A DNA stretch of 64,000 nucleotides from assembly GCF_964340395.1 (NCBI RefSeq), contig NC_135566.1:4632001-4696000 (forward strand), given 5' to 3'. The notes under the pieces were generated by a model that was not told the origin of the DNA, made no database searches, and saw nothing but the letters and a program-made list of their open reading frames with translations. Shown one piece after another: positions 17,941 to 30,066 of the stretch (positions are counted from its first letter, which is position 1; every line of letters begins with the position of its first letter). The position numbers were made by a program, and so were the translations under genes. The DNA comes from Glandiceps talaboti (Eukaryota > Hemichordata > Enteropneusta > Spengelidae).

Positions 17941-20900
17941 CTAGAAGAGAAATAGAAGTAATAAAAAATACGGTTGGATCTGACATCACTTGCTGCAGTT
18001 TAAAATAGCAGTTTGTGGATTTTTCTGATCACAAACATTGTTAGTCACTTAGAAAGTAGATTTTGAGTATAAGTATTTCAACAATTGAATACATTTAAAA
18101 ACAAAATCATTCTTAGACATAATTGATTATAATCCATTATTTCAACGTTACCCATTCACGGAATAATATCAAAAACGAAAGAACTGTCCATAACAAGTTA
18201 GAGGGCGCTGCGCTAAAGGGCCAAAGGTCTTGCCCCTGAGAACGTTTAACAATAACATGTAACTTTAATATAAGTTATAGTGTCACTGTCGTATTGTTCT
18301 GACATGTTTCCATTGCATTGTATGCAATAGACTGAAAACAGACTAGTAACAGTAAGACTCTCACTTTATCACGAAAGCTTGATAGAATAATCTATCCAGT
18401 GACAATGTACGTGGAGCATACAAGTACACGACTTCCTGAATACCTGAGACAAACCTCCCATCCAAAGCATTGTGTAACAACATACAGAAATGCTATTGGC
18501 TGAAGATTGAAAGCTGGCTTTGCATGATTCGCTATATCAAATTGTGATATATATGTATTTGACACATCAAGTGTAGATATAACCCTCTCAATTGTGTAAT
18601 TATGAACACATCAATATGCTTATCACATACCGGATATTCTAGCCACCAAGATGACCTGTTTCAGTTTCGTAGAGACCGTCCTCAATGTTGATAGAGAACT
18701 GTGTAATGAAAACGTTACTTCCAGTAATTCCAGCACTCGGTTGATGACCATCTAATTGAATAGAAATGTCACTAAATGTCCTGCTATGAGTTACTTAAAA
18801 CAACGGATTTGCTAAATGTGGGAACGTAGAATTAAAAAAACACATGCGCAGTAAACACTTAGAAGGGGAATTCCCGGATTATTATGAATATCAAATGGTA
18901 AGGTTACATGTATGTTGTTGGATAAAACACGGCGAATTTCGTGTTCACCGTGAGATTACCACATTTGCCCCCAACCCCCAACCCCCCCCCCAAAAAAAAA
19001 AAAAAGTTTCAGATTAGTGACTTGTGATTTTGAAATAATTTGTTTGAGAGCAGTTGAATATCGTTTCAGTTCAAAACTACCCGGTTCTGATACACCATGA
19101 GTCCATATCTCAGATAATGACATGCCAACTTACCCTTATTTGGCCCCAGTTGGATACCATTACATGTAAGTATCATGACGTACTAGTACCAGCTGTTACA
19201 TGTTGAATTTAACAGTAATAGTTACACTCGAGTTTTACATTGTATAGCGTATAGTATTCTAATCAGCAAGCAGAGTTATTGGATTCCGGATCCAACGTGT
19301 TTATACGTTGACAAGTTGCCGACACTAATCAAATTGTATGTCTTTGCATGAACACCTGGTATCATCAAATTGCCACAAGCAAGCAAACGAACCAGATTTT
19401 ATTCGCGGGTTGCACCATACACATATTGGTATCAGTTCAACTTTAATTTATAATAGCATGGAAGTATGACCCATACTTCCATGATAATAGTATACTACTA
19501 GTAGACATTTGGGTGCAGCACAGAAGACTAAAACTGCATATTGAGTCTGCATTGCAGCCCATTCTCTTGCTTTCCATGAGGGCATTGTATACCGATTAGC
19601 AATTGTCCGACATTTTTCAGTCTCTCTTGTCTATGACAAAAAACCAAATCGTAATAAACGCTGAACACATTTACACTGTCACAACAACTTTATTGGTGTT
19701 GATTGGTGGTAAACGGGAGTGAACAGTTTCTTTTGTTGATACAGGGATGTTTGCGCCTATGGTTACTTTGGTGGGGCTGGCTTGGGACCTGGTACTAATA
19801 ATTAGAGAGACGGCAAGAGTGTGTGGGCGGTACAAAGCGGGAAACCATCGAACCTAGTAGAAACTAGTAGCGTCAACTCTATGATATAAAGTTAAGACAT
19901 CGGCAACAAATACTGCTCCATAGTTTACCACACTCCCGGAGTCAATGGTTACCCTCATATCGTGCTTCCGCTTACACACAGACGAGGAAGAAATCTTCAT
20001 TGGCAATATCGCCTATGGGTGTACGTACGAGTACAATTACAGATGCAAATTAGTTGTATGATTGTCTTTGAAAGCTTTACTAAAGGAATCAAAGGAACTC
20101 GGACACGCAAGGTACAAACGTGCATGATTCGTCCAACAAACTTAAAGCTATGCATATATGCATTAGCCTCAGTTCCACTACTTACAGAAGGTGTGGTCAG
20201 TTTTCTGGGGTGAAGTATAGGCCCATCAACTACAGACGGTGACGTACACTAGAAGGTAAGAGAAATTGTTTTTATCGCCATTTCACAAGCAAATCTTAAA
20301 ATGAAAATATATGATTTGCTAATTCTGACTGCATAACAGAAATGTAACTTTAACTAGGTAGAAACCGGTACTAATGTATATGGTAAACACAGGACATCAT
20401 AGTTATTGTAATTGTTAGATACGACTGAGAGCTTATATGTATATCATCATATGCCGGTTAAACTTCTATATTCAGACTTATTTTAATTTTTATGATGGTG
20501 GGTTGGGTAAAATATACGTCGTTTTAAGTTTAATATGCAATTGATTTCAGTAATAGCAAGGTACAGTATAATCCATCCAGGTTTCTCATATCCAGCGGGC
20601 ACATCACTCTTGCAAGTTGGTAGCTCGGTAAACAGAACTGGTAATTAACGAACACATAGTCTCATACAGATACACTTAACGTGGCATCGTAAATAGGTTG
20701 CAATAATTATCGGAGTTTAATTCCGGAGACCGGAGACACACAGGTAGAACTATCATAGATTGTTACCGCCATTACTTGTAAATCTGTTACATTCACAGTT
20801 GTTATTTTCGTATAAAACATAACAGCTATGGTGACGTATTGCTACATTGTAATTCTATATACCGAGTACTACTGCTAACTTTAATTGCGTTTATGATCAA

Positions 20901-22099
20901 GTCTTCTTATGAAAATTCCTGGCAAATAAATTTATATCAGTCTTGAAATTTGGAAAGTTGTGTTCAATACCGAAAAAAACAGTACCTCGGGACTTTGGGT
21001 CTATAAATAATCTGACGCATCGACTAGTTCTCAAAGTTTCTTTGGTTGCTCCTTGTATAAATTATACAGATGAACTTTGCATTGTAGTTCTACTTATTTG
21101 TTATTTGCGAAATCCAGAAATTCTTGTAAACTGTCATGTCAGTGCTGTTGAATGTGCTCACAAGCCGAGTTGAATTCTTGATTCCCTAAATACCAATGGA
21201 TTTGTAAGCTCGATTCAGAGCAAAGCAACTGTGGTAAACCTACCGCTTAAAACGATGACTTTACATGATAATGCCTCCTGTCCACACACCAGGATTTACT
21301 ACATTGTATTGTCGCAGTTCAAAGTCGGTGAAGATTTGGTTTCCATACGCTTACGTAATACTTTGTGCATATCCAAGATACTCCCTAATGAGCATAATAG
21401 TTAGGACATGCGTTGTTGAAAACAGAAAAGCCTGCCAGCAAAGAATTCATTAACATGCACGAATTGTACATGGCCAATTTTAAAACCATTTGGTGGGTGT
21501 TGTTCTACTTCCGCCGTGGTACCTGACAACACACAGCAATGACTACAATAGGGAAGAGTATAATAAAGGCAACATTAACATTCCCTTCTTTTTAAACACG
21601 TTGCGTCACAATTTTAGATATCTAGTAAACAATTGACAGAATGACGAAGGAATTTTGGTGTTATAGTTGCTCAAATCTTGTTACAATTAGAAAAGTCTAA
21701 ACAATCGAAACTTTACAAACGGCCACTAACGCAAGACACAGTGTAGTGGAAAACATTGTCTGAGTAATCATATACTTGTGAATAGCTACCGAAATATTCA
21801 ACAGAAAAGTACATTCAAAAGCACAGGGTAGAAAATGAAGAAAGTACACAGAGCCCAAAACGAGAGAAATGAAACCTGGAAATCATAGGTAAATGATTTA
21901 GTCCAGTCAAAATAAGGTTTGACCCGGACATAATTGCAACAGAAATTATGTTTAGAGCATCTTACTCTGAATTTTGTGCTGAACAACATAACAGACATCA
22001 AGGCAATATATTTTAGTAGTTGCATCTTGCCTGAAATAAAAACTCTATAGGCATAATGATAATTATGCATCTAACCAACAATGTTGCAAAAGTCATTAT
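17941..22099. other. Intergenic region, no gene recognised
   Basis: Contains the presumed upstream UTR exon and promoter of the ZU5-death gene (not located), a poly(C)-poly(A) junction near 18985-19003, and a 12-base-arm palindrome at 19457-19483. Open frames at 19962-20213, 20943-21173 and 21798-22070 lack motifs, splice context and paralogues. Confidence 0.45.
19457..19483. repeat. 12-bp inverted repeat, 3-base spacer
   Basis: CATGGAAGTATG, ACC, then its exact complement CATACTTCCATG. Short hairpin-forming sequence of unknown role. Confidence 0.8.
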
Positions 22100-23110
22100 T
22101 TAGATCATTGTGTACTTCTAATTCCAATGTATCGCTGTGTACAATATGTACATATTGTTCTCAATCTTAGGAAATTACTAGTTAAAGCCAAAATCAATCA
22201 GACCACTAACCTTTCTACTACCGGACAATGTACACCATGTAATAGGTGCAAACAGTGCAAGTTCATGTTCTTCCCAGAAAACGGAATTATCATCAACAAA
22301 CTAACTGATAAATCCCGTCCTATCACAGGTAATATGACAATGTTCTACACGGAACTTGATCTATGTCATCGCATGCGAGAAATATAATCAACTCTATATT
22401 GGAGAAACTAAGCGAGAACTACGCAAACGTATACACGAACTCTTGTCGTGTATATAGTATTGGGTCACATAAAGACACTTTGGTTGTTGAACACTTTAAG
22501 TTAATAGTACAGGTCACTCGTTAAGCCATTTTCAATTCACTGCTCCATACAAAGTATTTTCCAAGAAAGACTCTAATAGAAAACAAAATAATTAAACAGC
22601 TTAACACTCTCCCAACGACATCAATAAAAGAGATTGGTGATCTGTTTGCCATCTCCCCTTTCATCCTTCTTACCTTTACATTTCTAGGGAGTCTTTCCAT
22701 GTAGTATTTTGCTTGTCATAAGGAGCACTTTTTACATATTATGTGTCATTCGCCCTTTGTTACCATCTGAGCGACCAGGCTTTTCTGCCCCATCAGATTT
22801 TGTAAGTTTTATTTTTTTACCGGCATCATTTTACCTTCATCTGATACATTTTTCGAAATCATCTCTTGTTTATTATGGGTTGTCATCTTATCTCATTTAT
22901 CTCTTCAATTTTATGCTTTCTGCCATTATTACTAGGTTCACCTTTATTTACTTTTTACTCATACTATGTACTGCATTTTCCACTTTGATTGTAGTAGTTT
23001 TTAGCTGTTTTATCGTTCTATTTTGTACTATCACTTTGTATCCGTTTATGTTTATTTTAGACCCTGAAGAAGACCTCCTGTGTGGGGTCGAAACGTTGGG
23101 GGTTTAAAGT
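22100..23110 (+). mobile_element. Decayed Penelope-like retroelement, 3' part
   Basis: Broken frames carry the tail of a Penelope-type polyprotein. LRKLLVKAKINQTT is followed by a CxxCxxCK cluster (CTPCNRCKQCKFMF), a GIY-YIG-like piece LYIGETKRELRKRIHEL near 22397, FQFTAPYKVFSK near 22528, and TLIENKIIKQLNTLPTTSIK near 22570. The 3' end has CCTGAAGAAGACC...GGTCGAAACGTTGG at 23062-23099, a common terminal motif of such elements. Frameshifts and stops between pieces show it is dead; the reverse transcriptase core is absent. Confidence 0.7.
23064..23097 (+). ncRNA. Hammerhead-like motif in the retroelement tail
   Basis: CTGAAGAA, then stem GACC (23072-23075) pairing with GGTC (23086-23089), then GAAAC. 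This is the hammerhead core order (CUGANGA, stem II, GAAA) with one extra A before the stem. Penelope-like elements are known to carry hammerhead ribozymes. Stems I and III are not convincing, so activity is doubtful. Confidence 0.3.
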
Positions 23111-23474
23111 TTTTTAAACGTTAAAGTTTTTTAAACGTAGACAACCGGACTTGTACTTTTATCAAACCCAACCTGTTTTATTTGGTTCAAATCATGAGCA
23201 AAATATTTCGAGGCCCCCTTTCAGACCATCAGAATTTTCATGCCCCCCCCTCCATTTGAACCCTCAATTTTGTTCATGCCCCCTCCCCATTTTCTCCCCA
23301 GCCTCCCCCACCCCACCCACCCTTCTGACTCCAGCCTTTGATCAAACTTACCACTAACTGGGTTGAAATTCTATCCCTAGATACTCATAGCTATATGCGA
23401 TCTCGATATCCAATTGATGTTTTAATAATCTATCTTTTCTATTAAATATTAATACCTTTGTTTTCTCTATATTG

Positions 23475-23902
23475 TTTAATATGCATATTTATCTAGGGAG
23501 GTATTTGATGATGAAAGGGATGTATTCAAGTACTCAAATACCTATTGACAGACATACCACTTACAGTGATATTCAAAAAAATGTATACCTATTGTACGTT
23601 ACGTGTGATCTGCATTACTATTGTTTAGCTTACTTTGGAGTGGTTTGATGATCGACAAGTTCACTCAAAAGCGAGCGTCAATAACTATTTATGAACAGAA
23701 AATATGTAGGCTTACTATTATATTGCTTTACATGTTAATTTACACTGATTAACATTTGTTTAACATGCACGTTTATCTAACAAGGGAAATATTTAATGAT
23801 GAAAGGAAGGTATTCAAGTACTCCAATATCTAATGATAGACATACTACTCACATGGGCGTTCACAAAAATGTATACTTATTGTACATTACATGTAATCTG
23901 TA
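23475..23902. repeat. Diverged direct repeat, two copies of about 140 bp
   Basis: Segment 23475-23615 and segment 23758-23902 share GATGATGAAAGG, TATTCAAGTACTC, AGACATAC and AAAATGTATAC in the same order. Probably an old local duplication or two ends of a degraded element. Confidence 0.7.
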
Positions 23903-24738
23903 ACCTTAACTAAAGTGATTAAATTACACACATTAAGTCTGTTTAAATTCAATAGGAATGTTTTCACAGTCATATAGTGACTGAAAAGTAATTCATGACC
24001 TTCAGACCTACCCATAGACATATGTTACTTGCATTGGTTTTTGAACAAATGATATTTCGTGAATATCATTTTTTTTACGATGTTCCACCACTTAATTTTT
24101 TCTAGACTTTTGATATGTTATTCAGCATAAAATTCTGAGCAAGATGCACTACAAATTATTTCTGTTGCAATTATTTCGAGGTTCGGTCTAAATTTCCGCT
24201 AGACTGGCTGGACCTGTTCTCGAATACAGTGTTGCATGTACAATGAAAAATCATACATCTGTTTACAAGAAAACCAGTTGTAATGTGTGAATTGAACCAA
24301 ACGGCAGGACTATCAATAAAGCAGTATCTATCAAAATACGAAACTGTGAAATACAGGTATAATTATTATACAAAATAACGAAAATTTCTGCATATGCATA
24401 ACAGATGAGGGGTAATGCTAGATCGCTGGAAGCTCGTATTATTTTGCACAGAATACAGGTATTTGTGCAATACTTTCTTCCTATTGGCCAACGACTACGT
24501 TATACGAAAACAATAAATTGTTTTGCTTTGCAGAGAATCGTGGACAATTGTATTTATCATATATGTGATGGATTCGACCCTTGTGAGGACAAGGATTGTC
24601 ATTTAGGGAAGGAATATTCGAAAAATATCATTCCAGCTACGCATTTTAATTTCGTTCTGAAATATAGATAAACGAGAACATAGAAATATAGATAAACGGA
24701 GACGACTGTCCTAACAACTCATTTTTATTTTTTTTCAG

Positions 24739-24825
24739 AATTCAAGATGAATCTCAGTTTACTTTTATCCACGATCACACTTTGTGTAATATTCGTAACA
24801 AGTGTAGATGCTGCTATTCAAAAAC
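24739..24825 (+). CDS. Precursor B exon 1: signal peptide
   Basis: Acceptor TTTTTTTTTCAG at 24738, then eight UTR bases and ATG at 24747. The 26 codons give a hydrophobic leader with a likely cut after VDA; IQK plus the split Arg form the first dibasic site. Confidence 0.82.
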
Positions 24826-26233
24826 GTAAGTATTTAACAAGTGTAGTTTTTTCACGCTGACCCTAAACTTTTTTTTACGTCTTCGAGAAAAATAATAATC
24901 AAATCGCAAAAATCATAAAGTCTCGCAAGAAATAGTGGGTGCAGTAACTGACATCAACTTAAAAAGACAATATAAAACTATTCTTCCAATCTGTAATGGT
25001 TGTACATCTGATAGGAAGAAATAAACAACACAGAGACCATTTGGAAAACAATGGAAAAACTGAACTAGACACTCACACATGAAAAAAAAAATATAATAAA
25101 ATAATATTTTAAAATTGATTGTAATCGGAACCACACAATTTTTACGCCTTAGTATTCACTCACTCCGTTTAATACAACAACGCAGAAGCCAATAAGAAAC
25201 TGCACATTCTACACTTATTGATAGCCAGATAGAATGAACACAATTTCTTGCTACATTTTGTCGAGAATGAAATGAAGTAACATGCCATCACGCAGACATC
25301 AAAACCTTAGCATCTGCGTGTGAGTTTAGTTACAGTAGGTTTATGTGTTTTTTTTTATCAGACGAAATATACCCAGAAATTGTGATCTCGTTAGAATATA
25401 TAATTTCTGATTGGTTTCTACGTCTCTATCAAATAGTGAGTGATCAATAACCTGCAACACATTATCACACACACCCACAAAAAAATGTACACTGTTGAAT
25501 AAAAGCTATAGAATTCTGACATACTCGAAACCTGCACATTACAACTGATTGTCTTATTATGCTTTTGTTTGTTTGTTATTTCTTTTGTTTCTATTATTGT
25601 ACTTATGGTTGGGTTTTGAATTTGTTTTCCTAGCAGCAAATGCTACTCTCTTTGTATTTTTTACCACCCACTGACCCTAAAAATCTGGAATAGAGCTGAT
25701 GTATGACGTAATGACTCAACGGTGGATGTATTTATCAAACAACATAAATGAACGACTTATATATCCAAAATCTATTCTAATCAATACTTTCATATTTTCT
25801 CATAATTTTTATTTTTTATGTTACAAATTCGGAAATGTTCGTTGTCGACCAGTTTTTGTTTCTACTACTTACATGTAGTTACGTCACACTATGAGGTTAT
25901 TTTTTTTTCTAAACTCCATTAGGTTATGGCTGTTGGCGCTACCAATGTGCAACTGGTGAAGTTTGTATGGAAAATCACTTTGGAACTGCATACTGTATGA
26001 CTAGTAGAGGTAGGTTAACTGTACATCAAAGAAAATTGTCCCTGCGTTTATAGATTTACAGATTCAGCTAACACGAGTTTGTACACCTTGATCAATGCTT
26101 CATAATTTTATTGTCACAAAATCGGAGCAGGAAGAGAATTAAACACGCCCATTGTGTTTTATTGTCATCGAAAACAAAATAGAAAACAGTCATACATACA
26201 TACATACATACATACATACATACATACATACAT

Positions 26234-26304
<71 letters not shown>

Positions 26305-26329
26305 TACATACATACATACATACATACAT

Positions 26330-26368
<39 letters not shown>

Positions 26369-26901
26369 TACATACATACATACATACATACATACATACA
26401 TACATACATACATACATACATACATACATACATACATACATACATACATACATACATACATAGTAAATAGTATCAAACTCGTAGAATAGAGTGCTCGATG
26501 CTTGGGTAAGCAGGGCGGGAATAATCAAAGTAGGTTGGTTGGAACTTGAGGTGCTTGGTTGTAACTCCGAGTTTCACGCTCAATGCGTTCATCAGACAAC
26601 TGGCAGCTACTCGTTGTGTTACTGTATTTATATGTGTAAGGTGTGAAAGAATTTATTGACAGTTAATTGTGTATTGTTTCTATGCATACAAGGGGTCCTC
26701 AGATTTGTCAGGTGATGTTACTTTTGAAGTTCGCTATGTAGAACATACATATATACATACATACATACATACATACATACATACATACATACATACATAC
26801 ATACATACATACATACATACATACATACATACATACATACATACACACACACATACATACACACATACATACATACATACATACATACATACATACATAC
26901 A

Positions 26902-26935
<34 letters not shown>

Positions 26936-28476
26936 CATACATACATACATACACACATACACATACACACATACATACATACATACATACATACATACAT
27001 ACATACATACATACATACATACATACATACTGTTCATAAAACATACTCTTCATAACTATGACAATGGACTTTCCTTCCCCCTTCTACAGAACTTGAACTT
27101 CATGTGCTGGAAAGAACATTAGGCGCTCATGATCAGCTTTACCACCAGAAACGTAAGTTGTTCTTATTTTTCAGTAACTTACAACATCTTTTAGGATGAC
27201 AGGACAGATGATTTTCTGGAGAAGGCTAATGTAGTATTACAGAGGAAACGTGATGAAAAATAAGTGCCTTCCCTAAGAATAAAGCCTTTCGATGTTTTCT
27301 CTTACATACATTAATTGTTGGAATGGAAAATTCTGAGCTAAAGCTATCATATAGATGGTAACTTTGAAGCTTGCATACTGTAGATATCGCCTAATTACCG
27401 AAAATCATTAACTGCAATTTGTCATGTGGAATGTGAAGTGTGCATTCTTGATATATAGCCTAATTACTTAAAATAAGTAATTATGCAAATGATACACCCA
27501 ATATGCATTTGAAATATGACTTTCCATTTTACGGAAGGTAAAAGGACATTCAACACTAACAACATGATAAAAGCTTCTGAAAATGCAACGTTTTTGTACA
27601 GAAAGTCGGCCTACTAGTAAGTAGAAGAAATTTAGGGTTTTGATCACTCAAATATATCTAGTTGAAAGATAAGAGAATTACATGGATGCAAATCATAGGA
27701 ATTATTATCATCTTTACTTCAAACAGGGTTTGGATGCGCTCGATATCACTGCCCAGGTGATCTGGTGTGTAAAGAGAACCGATGGGGAGATGCCTACTGC
27801 ATGGAAGGTAAATATATTTTTATATTTTAGTTTGTAAATACACTATAGGTATTTCGCTGGCAACGACAGAAATACCCAGCTATAATAATTTGATAACTGT
27901 ATATTTTAGAAATATTTGGTGTTTTTTCAAATCTGAACTGAAATGAAGTCCATCACACCCAGAGCAGTTTGACTGATTAAATCTATACATTGAAAAACAG
28001 AGTCGACAAGACAATGCCAATATGTCTGATCTGAGCTGAATATATTTCTTAAAATCTTTTCATATAGCTGAACCTGCTCGTGATATGGCATCACCTGAAG
28101 ACCGTATTGCTGAGAAGGGTAGGTTTACATATTCCTTGTGTGTGTAAAATTATCATATTAGTTGATTATGACATTGTTACAATCGCAAAGTGAGATGTTC
28201 TTAGAACCAATTCACTTAATATGAAGTTCGATCGGGTATATTCATATTTTCTGATAGAACCTTCTTGCATTTTTGTTGGATATTTTTCGGATAAAAATGC
28301 AATATTTCGAACACCTTCGATAACACGTTTGATTTCAGTATTTGAAAAAAGATAACCAAAATTGTAAGATTATGATGTCAAATTTATTACATTTACTAAG
28401 CAAATAAAAACCTGGACTAGATTATCAGGTGTTCTATAAAAACACCCATCACTGAACCAGTGACGTAGATCTGATC

Positions 28477-28507
<31 letters not shown>

Positions 28508-30035
28508 CATACATACATACATACATACATACATACATACATACATACATACTTACTTACATTCATACTTACTTACATATACGTACATATAACATTAATG
28601 AAGCACATATGAACATAGGCAAGCATACTCTTCATAACTATGACAATGGACTTTCCTTCCCCCTTCTACAGAACTTGGACTTGATGTGCTAGGCGTTCAT
28701 GATCAGCTTTACCACCAGAAACGTAAGTTGTTCTTATTTTTCTGTAACTTACAATATCTTTTAGGGTTACAGGACAGAGGATTTTCTGGAGAAGGCTAAT
28801 GTAGTATTACAGAGGAAACGTGATGAAAAATAAGTGCCTTCCCTAAGAATAAAGCCTTTCGATGTTTTCTCTTACATACATTAATTGTTGGAATGGAAAA
28901 TTCTGAGCTAAAGCTATCATATAGATGGTAACTTTGAAACTTGCATACTGTAGATATCGCCTAATTACCGAAAGTCATTAACTGCAATTTGTCACGTGGA
29001 ATTTGAAGTGTGCATTCTTGATATATAGCCTAATTACTTAAAATAATTAATTATGCAAATGATACACCTAAAATATGACTTTCCATTTTACGGAAATTAA
29101 AAGGACATTCAACACTAACAACATGATAAAAGCTTCTGAAAATGCAACGTTTTTGTACAGAAAGTCGGCCTACTAGTAAGTAGAAGAAATTTAGGGTTTT
29201 GATCACTCAAATATATCTAGTTGAAAGATACGAGAATTACATGGATGCAAATCATAGGAACTATTATCATCTTTACTTCAAACAGGGTTTGGATGCGCTC
29301 GATATCACTGCCCAGGTGATCTGGTGTGTAAAGAGAACCGATGGGGAGATGCCTACTGCATGGAAGGTAAATATATTTTTATATGTTATTTTGTAAATAC
29401 ACTATTGGTATTTCGCTGGCAACGACAGAAATACCCAGCTGTAATAATTTGATAACTGTATATTTTAGAAATATTTGGTGTTTTTTCGAATCTGAACTGA
29501 AATGAAGTCCATCACACCCATAACAGTTTGACTGATTAAATCTATACATTGAAAAACAGAGTCGACAGGACAATGCCAACATGTCTGATCTGAGCTGAAT
29601 ATATTTCTTAAAATTTTCTCATATAGCTGAATCTACTCGTGATATGGCATCACCTGAAGATCGTATTGCTGAGAAGGGTAGGTTTACATATTCTCTGTGT
29701 GTGTAAAATTATCATATTAGTTGATTATGACATTGTTACAATCGCAAAGTGAGATATTCTTAAAACCAGTTCACTTAATATGAAGTTCGATCGGGTATAT
29801 TCATATTTTCTAATAGAACCTTCTTGCATTTTTGTTGGATATTTTTCGGATAAAAATGCAACATTTCGAACACCTTCGATAACACGTTTGATTTCAGTAT
29901 TTGAAAAAAGATAACCAAAATTGTAAGATTACGATGTCAAATTTATTACATTTACTAAGCAAATAAAAACCTGGACTAGATTATCAGGTGTTCTATAAAA
30001 ACACCCATCACTGAACCAGTGACGTAGATCTGATC

Positions 30036-30066
<31 letters not shown>

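Noticed and set aside
22709-23107. 132-codon hydrophobic frame
   Set aside because: Falls in the 3' part of the Penelope-like relic; the hydrophobicity reflects T-rich sequence, and its end is the element's terminal motif.
24405-24671. 88-codon frame containing GFDPCEDKDC upstream of precursor B
   Set aside because: The C-x4-C piece recalls the peptide module, but Tyr replaces the third Cys, the fourth is missing, and no phase-1 splice sites frame it. Possibly chance or a decayed module.
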